Positions 24,465-33,901 of a stretch of DNA of 64,000 bases are shown here, piece by piece. The position numbers and the translations under genes were made by a program. The notes below the pieces were generated by a model. The model did no database searches, was not told the DNA's origin, and saw only the letters and a program-made list of their open reading frames with translations. This stretch comes from Mesorhizobium sp. J8. GTDB lineage: Bacteria > Pseudomonadota > Alphaproteobacteria > Rhizobiales > Rhizobiaceae. Position 1 is the first letter of the stretch. Every line of letters begins with the position of its first letter. Where the stretch lies: contig NZ_AP024109.1 in NCBI RefSeq assembly GCF_016591715.1, forward strand, positions 1,612,001-1,676,000, read 5' to 3'.

Positions 24465-25229
24465 TCAGACTGTTGCGCTTAGACCCCCGTCAATGACGAT
24501 TAGGCCTCCATTGACATAAGAGGCACGGGCGCTAGCCAGGAATGCAGCAACTGCCGCGAAGTCGGAAGGGTGGCCGAGGCGTCGGGCGGGCGTCCTGTCC
24601 TCAAGGGCACGGATGGCCTCCGCGTGGTCTCCCAAACGATTGGCTTCATGAATAGCCGTGCTGTGTGCTCCAGGGGCGAGCACGTTTACGGTGACACTCT
24701 CCCCCGACAGTTCCTGAACGAGGGCGTGGCAGTAGGGCACCAGTCCCGCTCGTGCGACACCCGACAGCACGAAATGTGTTGGTGTGCGAACGATAGCTTC
24801 GGATGCTAGCATTAATATTCGTCCCGCCGGTGAGAGACGCAGATACGGCAAGGCGGCGTTAATCAGGTTTACCGATGGCAACAGCACCCGATCGAAGGCA
24901 TTGTCAAAATCCTTAGACTTCATGGCCGAGGGTGGCCCGGCAGGGACGCCTCCGCAATTCGTCACCAAGATGTCGATACATCCAAAATGTTGCGCTGTTT
25001 CTGTAATCCAGGCCGTTGTCTCCGCGCAGTCGGTAACGTCGGTCGGGCGTGCCAGCACTTCGGCGCCTGCTGCGAGCAGCCGATCGGATGCTCTTGACAA
25101 TCGCGTCGGATCCCGCCCGCAAATGGAAAGGCGACAGCCCTCGTTGGCCAATTCCTCAGCGGTTGCCAAACCTAAGCCGCTGGACGCGGCCGCTACCATT
25201 GCCACCTTGCCGCCAAGCCCTAAATCCAT
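24465..25229 (-). CDS. SDR-fold protein lacking the catalytic tyrosine
   Basis: A 254-residue protein from ATG 25229 (an upstream extension to 25301 is unlike the family). The cofactor side is normal (AAASSGLGLAT, ICGRDP suggesting NADP), but NNAG is TNCGG and the active site reads SEAIVRTPTHFVLSGVARAG: Ser is kept, while the Tyr-x-x-x-Lys pair is replaced by Phe and Arg. This pattern occurs in a beta-ketoacyl-reductase-like SDR subgroup of unknown activity. Same strand as the aldolase cluster and 211 bases upstream of it, so possibly co-transcribed. Confidence 0.78.
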   Translation of the reverse strand: MDLGLGGKVAMVAAASSGLGLATAEELANEGCRLSICGRDPTRLSRASDRLLAAGAEVLARPTDVTDCAETTAWITETAQHFGCIDILVTNCGGVPAGPPSAMKSKDFDNAFDRVLLPSVNLINAALPYLRLSPAGRILMLASEAIVRTPTHFVLSGVARAGLVPYCHALVQELSGESVTVNVLAPGAHSTAIHEANRLGDHAEAIRALEDRTPARRLGHPSDFAAVAAFLASARASYVNGGLIVIDGGLSATV

Positions 25230-25907
25230 TTCATGTCCTCTTTGGTGCCATCGCAGACATCCCAGCATAAGTCGTGCCAATCCAAAGGCTGTGTAGAACA
25301 AGCGGAATAGCGCTGCCGATCAAACCCGATGATGTCGGCTTCCGGACACTTGTGTCGTTATCATGCAGCCTCTGGCGGTTTTGATACTGCTCGCATCCTG
25401 TCCAATCGAAGTGCTGCCAGTCCGCGAAGACTACCTTCCCAGCATTCAATGTTCCGCGGCAAGCGGGCAGGGGCGATGTCGGCAACAAAGACCGCGCATG
25501 AATAGCCTACTCGCGCAACAGTAGGCCGGTCTCGCCGGTTGCCGTCGCTTGCAGGAGCACTCCGGTCAACACGGTCTATCGTGCAGCGGCCACTTGGCAA
25601 GCGGCAACTTGTGAAGACCAACTGCCGAGCGCGTGAAACCGCTCCTCATCTGTTGTGAGTTACGCGATTTTGAAGGAGCAATATGGCTCGCCGCCTCTGA
25701 CATTCTGTAGGCCTTGACGTGTCCACGACATTGGTTGTCAGCCAAGCTCTCGTTTGAAGCCGGCCCAGACAGCTGAAAACGCGGGAAAGACGGTTTCTTC
25801 GACATATCCGTCAATTGGCATGAGTTTTGATGCTGCGTTTGTGATCGCCAGCAAGCCGCGAATGGTCGGACGCGCCGATGACGAAGACAGCAAGAAAAGG
25901 ACCTTAG
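25230..25907. other. Divergent intergenic region, no gene seen
   Basis: This 678-base region separates the minus-strand aldolase cluster from the plus-strand methyltransferase. It must hold both promoters, but I could not pick one. Short frames on both strands have no recognisable domain. Confidence 0.35.
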
Positions 25908-26609
25908 ATGAGCAGTACGGATCCAAAAGCAGCGGCAGAGCAAGCCGCACGAGAGCGCATCAGGGTCTCTCATGCGCTCAACGGCGATTCCGTCCGCTTG
26001 GCTCAACTATATCGCGAGTGGGCGAATACGTTCGATCAGGATCAGGTCCGCGTCGGGTACTGCGGGCCTGCGATTGTGGCGGAGTTGGCAGGAGCCATGC
26101 AGAACGCCTATTTGGATGGGCCGCGAAATGCCGTCCCGATTCTGGACGCTGGCTGCGGAACAGGACTTGTCGGGGTGGAGCTGAATCGCCTCGGCTTCGG
26201 GTTGATCGACGGGTTCGATCTTTCCGAAGCCATGGCTGAAAAGGCCCGGCAAACGGGCATGTACCGTAATGTCCGCGGCAATGTCGACCTCAACGGACTT
26301 GTCTCCGACTTCGCCAGTGCAAGCTATGACCTAACCGTCTGCTGCGGCGTGTTCACGCTCGGGCACGTTCGACCTCATGGATTGCGCGAACTGGCTCGCA
26401 TCACCCGCCCAGCAGGCTTCATAGTTGCAAGCACCCGCAAGAGCTACGCGGACGCGACGTCCTTTGAAAGTGAGGTGCGGCTCCTCCAAGATGAAGGTGT
26501 CCTCAGGCTGGTCCAATGTCTGAAGAATGGTCGCTACCTCGAGCAAGAGGACGGACACTACTGGGTTCTGCAGGTGCCTGCGACCGCATCCAGAACGGTC
26601 TGTTCGTGA
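25908..26609 (+). CDS. Class I SAM-dependent methyltransferase
   Basis: A 233-residue protein from ATG 25908. Motif I for SAM binding is ILDAGCGTGLVGVEL (about 78-92), followed by an acidic strand (GFDLSEAMAEKAR) and the post-motif CCGVFTLGHV. The layout resembles Williams-Beuren-type methyltransferases, which act on small molecules. It leads the plus-strand half of the 20-30 kb cluster, so the product of the cluster may be methylated. Confidence 0.8.
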   Translation: MSSTDPKAAAEQAARERIRVSHALNGDSVRLAQLYREWANTFDQDQVRVGYCGPAIVAELAGAMQNAYLDGPRNAVPILDAGCGTGLVGVELNRLGFGLIDGFDLSEAMAEKARQTGMYRNVRGNVDLNGLVSDFASASYDLTVCCGVFTLGHVRPHGLRELARITRPAGFIVASTRKSYADATSFESEVRLLQDEGVLRLVQCLKNGRYLEQEDGHYWVLQVPATASRTVCS

Positions 26610-26991
26610 AGTCGTTGATACACGGCTCAACCGGGCAAACTCACATGCCTACGGGAAGATTTTCTTGTCGGCGTCCCTCGGGCGCGTTTGCATGTGTGCC
26701 GGGCCCTTCCGGCCGACGCGCCAACCAAAGCTTGACCTTTGAGTAGATTTGACGGGGCGCGCGTCGAATGACGGATAGGGTGTCAATGAAGGACAGATCG
26801 CTGGATGTGCGCGAGGAAAAACTAATGTGGGGCCAACGATATGAATGCTGAGATGGTCTGGCGCGCTCGGCACTTGTCGAGAAGAGCCAAAGTGACGTGA
26901 GCGTTTGCCATAAGGAAAGAACGAGTGGGTGGGCTCACCGCAGAACTTCTACGGGCGTTAAGCGCCCTCCTGGAATGGGTGAAGTTTGATT
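26610..26991. other. Intergenic region before the second E1 pair
   Basis: No gene seen. GGGCGTTAAGCGCCC (26953-26967, 6-bp arms) is a short hairpin just before the E1 alpha start; it may influence expression. Confidence 0.35.
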
Positions 26992-28020
26992 ATGGATGCC
27001 AAAGGCGCTCAGCGGCTAGAGACTTTCCGCAGGATGCTCAGCATCCGGCTGTTCGAAGAAGAGGGCACCCGTCAATTCGATAGCGGCAGCGTCCCTGGTT
27101 GGTTCCACTCCAGCGCGGGCCAGGAAGCTACCATCGTGGGGGCATGTCTCGCACTGCGAGATGACGACGCCATGACTGGAACGCATCGTTCGCACGGGCA
27201 CCCGATAGGCAAAGGCGCGAGTCTCGACGCGCTGATGGCCGAGCTGATGGGCAAGGTGAGCGGCATCTGCAAGGGTCGCGGCGGTTCAATGCACTTGGCG
27301 GACCAGTCGGTCGGCATAATAAGCGAGTCAGGTATCGTTGGAGGCGGTATCCCCCTTGCCACTGGGTGCGCCTTCAGTGCCAAGTTGCGCGGCTCCGATC
27401 AGGTCAGCCTCTGCTTCTTTGGCGACGGGGCGGTCAACCAAGGTACATTCCATGAGAGCCTCAACATGGCGTCCCTATGGAAGCTTCCCGTCATCTACCT
27501 TTGCGAGAACAATGGTTATGCAATGATCACCTCGGTGGCCGAAAGCCACGGCCAACCCGACATCGCAATACGCGCGGCGGGCTACGGCATGCCGGGGGTG
27601 ACTGTGGACGGACAGGACGTGCGCGCGGTGTTCGAGGCTGCGGCACAAGCGGTCACGCGAGCCCGCGCGGGAGGCGGGCCAACTCTCATAGTAGCAAACA
27701 CCTATCGGTTCGATGAGCACAACGTTGGCTTGGCGATACCCGGCCGGCCCTATCGGTCGGCCGACGAGGTGGAGGCGTTCATCCGCGATCGAGATCCGAT
27801 CTTGCTATACCGAGCTTTGCTACTCGGCGAGGGGGTGAGTGAAGCGTGTCTGAGCGCAATTGAGGAGGAAGTCCGGGATGCGGTCAAGCAGGCGGTGGAA
27901 TTTGGTCTGCAAAGCCCTATGCCTCGTCCCGAAACCTTACCTAATTACCTCTTCAACTCGCTGCCAAGTGATTACAGCATTGTAGGTACGCTCGAGGGGA
28001 ATTGTTCTAATGGAAGCTGA
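26992..28020 (+). CDS. Thiamine-diphosphate-dependent E1 alpha subunit, second copy
   Basis: A 342-residue protein. ATG 26992 is preferred over a TTG two codons upstream. The thiamine-diphosphate motif is GDG (144-146) with NN at 173-174; HRSHGHPIGKG and KGRGGSMHLAD match the acoA-like gene at 14863. In contrast to the first module there is no lipoyl gene after the beta subunit and no E2 or E3, so its acyl acceptor is unknown. Stand-alone E1 pairs of this kind occur in clusters where the activated aldehyde is transferred to another substrate. It overlaps the beta subunit by 11 bases. Confidence 0.83.
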   Translation: MDAKGAQRLETFRRMLSIRLFEEEGTRQFDSGSVPGWFHSSAGQEATIVGACLALRDDDAMTGTHRSHGHPIGKGASLDALMAELMGKVSGICKGRGGSMHLADQSVGIISESGIVGGGIPLATGCAFSAKLRGSDQVSLCFFGDGAVNQGTFHESLNMASLWKLPVIYLCENNGYAMITSVAESHGQPDIAIRAAGYGMPGVTVDGQDVRAVFEAAAQAVTRARAGGGPTLIVANTYRFDEHNVGLAIPGRPYRSADEVEAFIRDRDPILLYRALLLGEGVSEACLSAIEEEVRDAVKQAVEFGLQSPMPRPETLPNYLFNSLPSDYSIVGTLEGNCSNGS

Positions 28021-29011
28021 CGTCCACAGAGATTGCGCGACCGCCCATGTGCATGTGCGGATGTCGTATCTCGAGGCGCTCGTACAAGCTCAGCTGGAGG
28101 AGATGGATCGTGATCAGCGCGTCGTCTTACTGGGAGAAGATGTCGCTGCCCACGGTGTGACAAGACTGATTGAACGCTTCGGCAAAGATCGTGTCTGGAG
28201 CACCCCAATTTCAGAAGGCAGCTTCACCGGACTGGGTATTGGGGCCGCCATCAATGGGTTGCGACCGATAGTAGACCTCTCGGGCGCCAGCTTCGTTTAT
28301 CTCGCCTCGGATCAAATCATCAACCAGGCGTCGAAATTGCGGTATATGACCGGAGGTCAGATCGAGATTCCGATCGTATTTCGTTGCTGCATGTACTGCT
28401 TGGGTTCCGAGGCTGCGCAGCATGCCGATCGACCCTATCCGCTCTTCATGAATGTGCCCGGTCTCAAGATCATCAGTCCCACCTGCGCCGCCGACATTAA
28501 GGGGCTCATGAAATCAGCCATTCGCGACGGCGATCCGGTGCTCGTCTTCGAAGACACTCGCCTGTGGTCAGTCATCGGCGATGTGCCTGTTGACCCGAAC
28601 CATCTAATCCCGATTGGAAAAGCGGACATTAAGCGGGAGGGAGAGGACGTAACGGTTGTCGCGATAGCGGGTGCCGTTCTGCCCACGATGCACGCTGTCG
28701 ACGCGCTCGGCAAGGAAGGCATTTCGGTCGAAGTGATTGACCCACGTACCTTAAAGCCCCTCGATTATCGCACCATCATAACCTCAGTCGCAAAGACTGG
28801 ACGAGTTGTGATCGTCGAGAATGGGCACCGCGTCTGCAACGTTGGCAGTGAGATCGCCGCGGTGATAGCGGAGGAAGCTTTCGAGTTTTTGAAGCGGCCC
28901 ATCATACGCCTGAGCGCTCCGGACATTCACGTTCCCTTCAGCCCGAGCCTCGAGAAGGATTTTTATCCCACGAGGGATCAAGTCATTGCTGCAGTGCGCA
29001 GATTGACCTGA
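28010..29011 (+). CDS. Thiamine-diphosphate-dependent E1 beta subunit, second copy
   Basis: A 333-residue protein from ATG 28010, inside the end of the alpha gene. LGEDVAAHGVT, STPISEGSFTGLG and VEVIDPRTLKPLD are standard E1-beta blocks. In the first beta subunit the segment after the metal loop reads TRGGNAGQHSDNPYP; here it is LGSEAAQHADRPYP, so the substrate side differs while the fold is kept. It forms the heterotetramer with the preceding subunit. An SDR follows after 119 bases. Confidence 0.83.
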   Translation: MEADVHRDCATAHVHVRMSYLEALVQAQLEEMDRDQRVVLLGEDVAAHGVTRLIERFGKDRVWSTPISEGSFTGLGIGAAINGLRPIVDLSGASFVYLASDQIINQASKLRYMTGGQIEIPIVFRCCMYCLGSEAAQHADRPYPLFMNVPGLKIISPTCAADIKGLMKSAIRDGDPVLVFEDTRLWSVIGDVPVDPNHLIPIGKADIKREGEDVTVVAIAGAVLPTMHAVDALGKEGISVEVIDPRTLKPLDYRTIITSVAKTGRVVIVENGHRVCNVGSEIAAVIAEEAFEFLKRPIIRLSAPDIHVPFSPSLEKDFYPTRDQVIAAVRRLT

Positions 29012-29130
29012 GGGCCGTAGAAAGGTCGGTTAGCTAACCTCGACGGGACGTTTGTCGACGTGTGTTAAACCCAACGAAGTAGGCAGAAAGGCGAGAATTG
29101 GACGCCTTGACGTATACGGGGGAGGTTGCA

Positions 29131-29892
29131 ATGAAAGCCGAGCGTTCTTCCCATGAGTTCGAACTGACCGGCAAAGCGGCGCTTATAACCGGGGCAGGGC
29201 GTGGTATCGGCCTGCAGATCGCCCTTACTCTGCAACACGCCGGCGCAGCGATAATCCTTACTGGTACCAATGAGGCGCGTCTGGTCGAGGCTGCAGAACG
29301 GTTTCCCGTGAAGCCGCGGATTTATCAGCTCGACGTCAGGGATTCGCGGGCCGTACGTAGGCTCGCCGCTAACATTGCCCCTTGCCCAGATATTCTTGTC
29401 AACAATGCCGGGATATCTCGCGCCGCCCCGACGCATCAGACCACTGATGAGGATTGGCAAGCGGTGCTCTCTGTGAATTTGGATGGGGTCTTTTATTGCA
29501 GCCGCGCGTTCGGATCCCTGATGGCGGAGCGTGGGTCGGGCACAATTGTCAATATCAGTTCAATGTGCGGCGCGATCGTTACCCGACAGGAACACGTCGT
29601 CACAGCCTACAATGCAAGCAAGGCGGGGGTGAACATGCTTACCAAGACACTCGCATGCGAGTGGGCGGGATCAGGTGTCCGAGTGAACGCTGTCGCTCCT
29701 GGGTTCGTACAGTCTGAGGTCCTCGATCATTATCCAAAGAAAGTGGTCGATGCGTGGTGCGATCGGACTCCCCTGCGCCGCTTGGGCCAGCCGCACGAGG
29801 TGGCATCTGCGGTTCAGTTTCTGGCTAGCGATGCCTCAAGTTACATTACGGGAGCAGTTCTGGTCGTGGATGGGGGCTATACCTGTTGGTAA
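29131..29892 (+). CDS. Classical SDR-family dehydrogenase next to the second E1 pair
   Basis: A 253-residue protein; ATG 29131 has a GGGGGAGG site, better than a TTG at 29098. Motifs: [17 protein letters not shown] with catalytic Ser, YNASKAG, and VDGGYT. Its middle and C-terminus closely follow the SDR at 13860 (both SMCG-IVT, LACx[10 protein letters not shown]), which lies next to the first E1 pair. This paired arrangement suggests the SDR supplies or removes the ketone handled by E1. Confidence 0.83.
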   Translation: MKAERSSHEFELTGKAALITGAGRGIGLQIALTLQHAGAAIILTGTNEARLVEAAERFPVKPRIYQLDVRDSRAVRRLAANIAPCPDILVNNAGISRAAPTHQTTDEDWQAVLSVNLDGVFYCSRAFGSLMAERGSGTIVNISSMCGAIVTRQEHVVTAYNASKAGVNMLTKTLACEWAGSGVRVNAVAPGFVQSEVLDHYPKKVVDAWCDRTPLRRLGQPHEVASAVQFLASDASSYITGAVLVVDGGYTCW

Positions 29893-30599
29893 CGTCGCTG
29901 GCGCAGTCGAGACATTGTCTGCCAAAGCCAGGATGAGCGCTCCCAAGGCGGCTGGTCTGGGAGTTCACGTTTGGCGAAGCCCGGCGACTTGGCGAAGCGG
30001 CGCGCGGCTCCGACCGTCGGTTCACATCCTGAAACGAGAAATGCTAGATATGCACCTGAACTGGCCACGCTACCTGGAGTGAACGCCGGGCGATGGAGAC
30101 GGGGAGCTTGGAGCCCGGTCGATGCCGCAGGAGCCGCTTACGGACGAAAATGGCAGCGAATGCCAAGGACAAGCTGTTCGCGAATTGGTATGCGAGCTAC
30201 CGCGCCGAGCCTCTCAATGATCGTCCAACGACGCTTGTCGCCCCTTCACCATTTTTGCCAAGCGCTGAATGTATCGGGCCCCTCTGGGGCGCGTTGTTGG
30301 CCAATGCCCGAACGGTTGGCGGCGACCGGCACGGTCGCGTTCTCCAAACAGTTACCAAGTGCTCGTCGTGCTGCTGCCCGATTGCGCCGCGCATCGGCCA
30401 TACGCGCTCCAGCCCCCGCCCTCCAGTAAGCGCCACCCTCACCCGCTCCATACTTCCGTTGCGCATGCCCGCGAACACCGGTGCATTGAGCGCGATACAG
30501 GACAGGACGAGCGCCAGGAAGCCGCCATCGCGCAGATAGCGTTCGGCGCCCCGCCCAGAAGGGGAAGGACATCGGCGAGCCAGGCTTTGGGGTTGGCGT
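29893..30599. other. Gene-poor interval
   Basis: Many overlapping open frames caused by high GC, none with a recognisable fold. Probably decayed mobile DNA next to the IS66 relic. Confidence 0.35.
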
Positions 30600-30735
30600 C
30601 GTTAAGCCGCGCGGCCTTGATGAGGATCAGCGTGGCAACCGCGGAGTCCACGCCACAATCGAACCCGGCGAAGAGCCAAGCTCTTCTTCCGCAAGCTACA
30701 CCGCGCAACGCTCTTTGGGGTGCATTCTTCGTCAT
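30600..30735 (-). mobile_element. IS66-family transposase C-terminal relic
   Basis: The minus strand from 30735 reads PQRALRGVACGRRAWLFAG, then LILIKAARLNDANPKAWLAD, the characteristic end of IS66 transposases (ALRGVALGRKNWLFAGS and AKLNDVDPQAWLADV types). The upstream catalytic part is missing, so it is a fragment. No terminal repeats were identified. Confidence 0.7.
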
Positions 30736-30830
30736 CCAGTTCCTGTTTCCATCTGGCAGTTTTCAAGCCAACCATGTGGGCTCCAGACCGGCTGCAATTT
30801 AAACTGGTGGGGCGGCGTTCAGGCGGGCCC

Positions 30831-30897
30831 GATAACAAGCGGTTATCGGAGGCCCCAGAAATACTCATTTGAAGACCTGAAGCTTAGCAGATTATCT
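30831..30897 (+). promoter_or_regulatory. Set A promoter, copy 2, before the EamA transporter
   Basis: GGTTATC (30841-30847), 13 bases, ATACTCATTTGAAG (30861-30874), 17 bases, TTATCT (30892-30897). A GATAAC at 30831 makes an inverted repeat with the GTTATC (GATAAC-5-GTTATC). TTGAAG and TTATCT fit -35 and -10 boxes. The transporter start is 172 bases further on. Confidence 0.7.
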
Positions 30898-31069
30898 GGC
30901 ACCTCCGCCGCCAGCAAAGCCTTGCTCAAGAATGTGAGGCACACCTCATCCAAGCTGCGATGTAGATGAACCCTTGGGTTGCGGGTTCCCAGGGGGCGAG
31001 CCCGCTTTCACCCGTGGAGGCGAGGGGTCGCACAGCGTTTTGCGTATCAGGCAATCAGGGAGTGAGCAT

Positions 31070-31936
31070 GTGTCGATACCGCGACGAAAGGGGTTCTGGA
31101 CTATCATAGGCTTGCTGGCGGTACCGCTATGGGCTCTGTGGCCTCTGATGGCGGTAATTGCGAGCGATAGCCTCCCGACATTTCAATTTTCGGCAATCAA
31201 CTATGCGGTAGCCGCCTTGACGTTGTATGTGCTTTCGAGACGTCGGGCATCCAAGGCACGGATGATCAATCAGCAACTGGTATCCATCTTAATGGTGGCC
31301 CTGGGGCTCTTGGTTGGAAATGTCCTTTTCCTTTACTCGCTGAAGTTCATTGCGCCCGCCCAATCGAACGTCATCGTCTACCTCTGGCCGGTTATCCTTG
31401 TCGTACTTGCCACTGCGTTGGGGCTGATGGCGTTTTCCCCAAGGCACATCATGTCCGTGCTGCTGGCTCTGACCGGCGCAGTGCTGGTCATCGGACCTGA
31501 TCTCGCGACTGGATCGTGGATAGGGGTAGCCTTGGCCTTTGGAAGCGGGTTCTCTTGGGCCATCTTCTGCGTTTATCGAATATGGCAGGGCCCCGACGCA
31601 CCAGACGCTCTAATCGCCGGGCTGACCGTCTCGTCCATAACGGCCATCATTATACATTTCATGATCGAGACGACGACTCTGCCGACATCCCTGAGCCTTT
31701 TCGGCGTGATCTTCACCGGCATCTTCCCGCTGGCGGTCGGCAACCTCTGCTGGGACTATGGGTTGCGCCGGGGTGACAAGGTTGTTCTTGCGGTCTGCGC
31801 TTACGCTACTCCACTGGTCAGCATTTTGATCCTCGCCGCGTTCGGTCGTGCCCAGCTCACGGCAAGTATTCTCGTTGGCGCAACCTTGATCGTCGGCGGG
31901 GGACTCGCCTCTTCGCGCCAAGTTAGAAGCTTCTAG
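31070..31936 (+). CDS. EamA/DMT-family transporter
   Basis: A 288-residue membrane protein. I chose GTG 31070, 7 bases after a CAGGGAG site; upstream residues are not membrane-like. About ten hydrophobic segments in two EamA repeats are visible, starting WTIIGLLAVPLWALWPLMAV and ending ILVGATLIVGGGLAS. LWALWPL and CWDYGLRRGD fit the YddG-like branch that exports aromatic or other amino acids. The set A promoter puts it in one regulon with the aldehyde dehydrogenase operon and the enolase-superfamily operon, so it may move a substrate or by-product of those enzymes across the inner membrane. Confidence 0.82.
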   Translation: MSIPRRKGFWTIIGLLAVPLWALWPLMAVIASDSLPTFQFSAINYAVAALTLYVLSRRRASKARMINQQLVSILMVALGLLVGNVLFLYSLKFIAPAQSNVIVYLWPVILVVLATALGLMAFSPRHIMSVLLALTGAVLVIGPDLATGSWIGVALAFGSGFSWAIFCVYRIWQGPDAPDALIAGLTVSSITAIIIHFMIETTTLPTSLSLFGVIFTGIFPLAVGNLCWDYGLRRGDKVVLAVCAYATPLVSILILAAFGRAQLTASILVGATLIVGGGLASSRQVRSF

Positions 31937-32072
31937 CCACGCTTGCTGGCGTGCTCGGCTCACCAATCGAGCCGGCAGTTAAACGAAGAAGGGCTCAGGC
32001 TTCTCTATGGCCTGTTTGGCACCCGCGATACGCGCCGGGACTTGCCAACGCGCGAGCGCAATAAGCACCTGA

Positions 32073-33107
32073 TCAGCCCCGACAGGCTGACGGATTACAG
32101 CCGTAGATCTGACGGAAGCATTTTGAAAAATGCGAGGCCGAGGCAAAACCACAGGCAATGGCTATCTCGACGATCGGCAAGTCTGTCTGCTGGATCAGAC
32201 GCTTTGCGCGGGCAAGCCTCAAGGTCATATAATAGCGCATGGGGGAGGATGAAACGCAGCGCGCGAACAGCCGCTCGATCTGACGGCGCGAGCGTCCGAC
32301 GCATCGGGCAATGTCATGCAGGGGAAGTGGATCCTCCACATGCTCCTCCATGATGCGGATTATATCGGCAAGTGCCTTTGAGATGACCGTCTGGCTGGCG
32401 GTTATCGTCCATTGCCGGTCGGATGCCGAGCGCCAGTGCCCGGCCGTCGTATGTCTGCAGACCGCTAGTGCTACATCCTTGCCGAGCTGCTCGCTGATCA
32501 TGTCCATCACCAGATCGAAGGAGGCAAACTCGCCGGCGCAAGTGGCCAATTGGGCTTCGCGTACGAACAGGCGGTCAGTTACCAGGAGGCGCGCAAATGT
32601 CTCGGCAAGGGCCGCCCGCTTGTCCCAGTGAATTGTACAGGCGCTGTCATCGAGCACCCCGCATTCAGCCAGCAACCATGTCGCCGTGCCCAGCGCCACT
32701 AGCGGCGTCCCGTATCGCTTGCACAGACGAAGTACTTTGCTCAAGCATGCCGAGGCCTGACGCTCGACGCGCTCGCCGGCACAAACGATGACCATGCTGG
32801 GCCCCTTGCAGGCCTGGATGCTTTCGGCAATTCCTGCAAAATCGCCGGCAACCGCAAGGTTTAACCCGCTGGCGCATTCAACCGATCCTCCGTCAGGACT
32901 TACAACCGTCCATTCGAAGAACCGGCGTTCGGCGACCACATTTGCAAGGCGCAGCGGCTCTATGAAAGAAGATAGGCTGAGTTGGGAAAAGCCCGGAAGC
33001 GCAAGGATGCTGACCCGAAACACTTCGTCACGACCGTCGATCTGCGGTCGACCAGCGTGCCACCCCACGACGCGCGAAACATCCCCTGCTAAAAAGGGCG
33101 CATTCAT
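32073..33107 (-). CDS. GlxA-family AraC-type regulator (GATase1-like plus HTH)
   Basis: A 344-residue protein from ATG 33107. Residues 20-190 are a DJ-1/PfpI-like domain (VSILALPGFSQLSLSSFIEP at the start); no catalytic cysteine elbow is needed in this family. Residues 240-340 hold two AraC helix-turn-helix units (LHDIARCVGRSRRQIERLF and VEIAIACGFASASHFSKCF). The family includes GbdR, CdhR and SouR, which sense glycine betaine/dimethylglycine, carnitine and sarcosine in Pseudomonas. Lying next to mttC, it is a good candidate activator for the betaine genes or for one of the two shared promoter sets. Confidence 0.85.
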   Translation of the reverse strand: MNAPFLAGDVSRVVGWHAGRPQIDGRDEVFRVSILALPGFSQLSLSSFIEPLRLANVVAERRFFEWTVVSPDGGSVECASGLNLAVAGDFAGIAESIQACKGPSMVIVCAGERVERQASACLSKVLRLCKRYGTPLVALGTATWLLAECGVLDDSACTIHWDKRAALAETFARLLVTDRLFVREAQLATCAGEFASFDLVMDMISEQLGKDVALAVCRHTTAGHWRSASDRQWTITASQTVISKALADIIRIMEEHVEDPLPLHDIARCVGRSRRQIERLFARCVSSSPMRYYMTLRLARAKRLIQQTDLPIVEIAIACGFASASHFSKCFRQIYGCNPSACRG

Positions 33108-33175
33108 CAGATCACAGGTCCTCTTGATGGCGATCAGTGGCTCGGCTCGCGGAACGCCGACGCTTTGACCGTCGG

Positions 33176-33868
33176 CTAGCCCCGTGCGTTATGCCGGCGC
33201 TTCATGAAATCCTTGGCGGTCTCGACCGCCACCGCGGCGTCGCGGCAATAGGCGTCGGCCCCGACGGCCTTGCCGAATTCCTCGTTGAGCGGCGCGCCGC
33301 CGACCAGCACGACATAATCGTCGCGGATGCCCTTTTCCTTCATCGTGTCGATGACGACCTTCATGTAGGGCATGGTGGTGGTGAGCAGCGCCGACATGCC
33401 GATGATGTCGGGCTGGTGCTGCTCGATGGCGTCGAGATATTTCTCGACCGCATTGTTGATGCCGAGGTCGATGACGTCGAAGCCGGCGCCCTCCATCATC
33501 ATGCCGACGAGGTTCTTGCCGATGTCGTGGATGTCGCCCTTGACGGTGCCGATCACCATCTTGCCCTGCTTCGGCGCGCCAGTGGCGGCCAGCAGCGGAC
33601 GCAGGATGGCCATGCCGGCCTTCATGGCGTTGGCGGAGAGCAGCACTTCCGGCACGAACAGGATGCCATCACGAAAATCCTCGCCGACGATGCGCATGCC
33701 TTCGACCAGCGCTTCGGTCAGCACCGTGTAGGGCTGCCAGCCGCGCTCCAGAAGGATGTTGGTGCCTTCCTCGATTTCTTCCTTCAGTCCGTCATAGAGG
33801 TCGTCGTGCATCTGCTGCACAAGCTCCTCGTCGGAAAGCTCGGAAAGGATGATCTCGTCGTCGGCCAT
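33176..33868 (-). CDS. mttC: Corrinoid (B12-binding) methyltransfer protein, MttC/MtbC family
   Basis: A 230-residue protein from ATG 33868. An N-terminal helical cap (about 10-95, with VPEVLLSANAMKAGM) precedes a B12-binding Rossmann domain carrying D-x-H-x-x-G as GDIHDIGKN (D112, H114, G117; His is the lower cobalt ligand), then LVGGAPL. It carries the methyl group taken from a methylamine or betaine by an MttB-type enzyme. The only MttB homologue in the window is 4.4 kb away on the other strand. A perfect 12-bp hairpin lies in its leader. The gene is much more regular in codon use (strong G/C at third positions) than neighbouring accessory genes. Confidence 0.9.
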   Translation of the reverse strand: MADDEIILSELSDEELVQQMHDDLYDGLKEEIEEGTNILLERGWQPYTVLTEALVEGMRIVGEDFRDGILFVPEVLLSANAMKAGMAILRPLLAATGAPKQGKMVIGTVKGDIHDIGKNLVGMMMEGAGFDVIDLGINNAVEKYLDAIEQHQPDIIGMSALLTTTMPYMKVVIDTMKEKGIRDDYVVLVGGAPLNEEFGKAVGADAYCRDAAVAVETAKDFMKRRHNARG

Positions 33869-33901
33869 GTCGGGCTTGCCTCATCGTTGGTCGAACAAGA
33901 A

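Noticed and set aside
30246..30572. A second IS66 fragment directly beside the relic at 30600
   Set aside because: One stretch recalls the segment before the IS66 C-terminus, but it lies in the wrong order and the match is too short.
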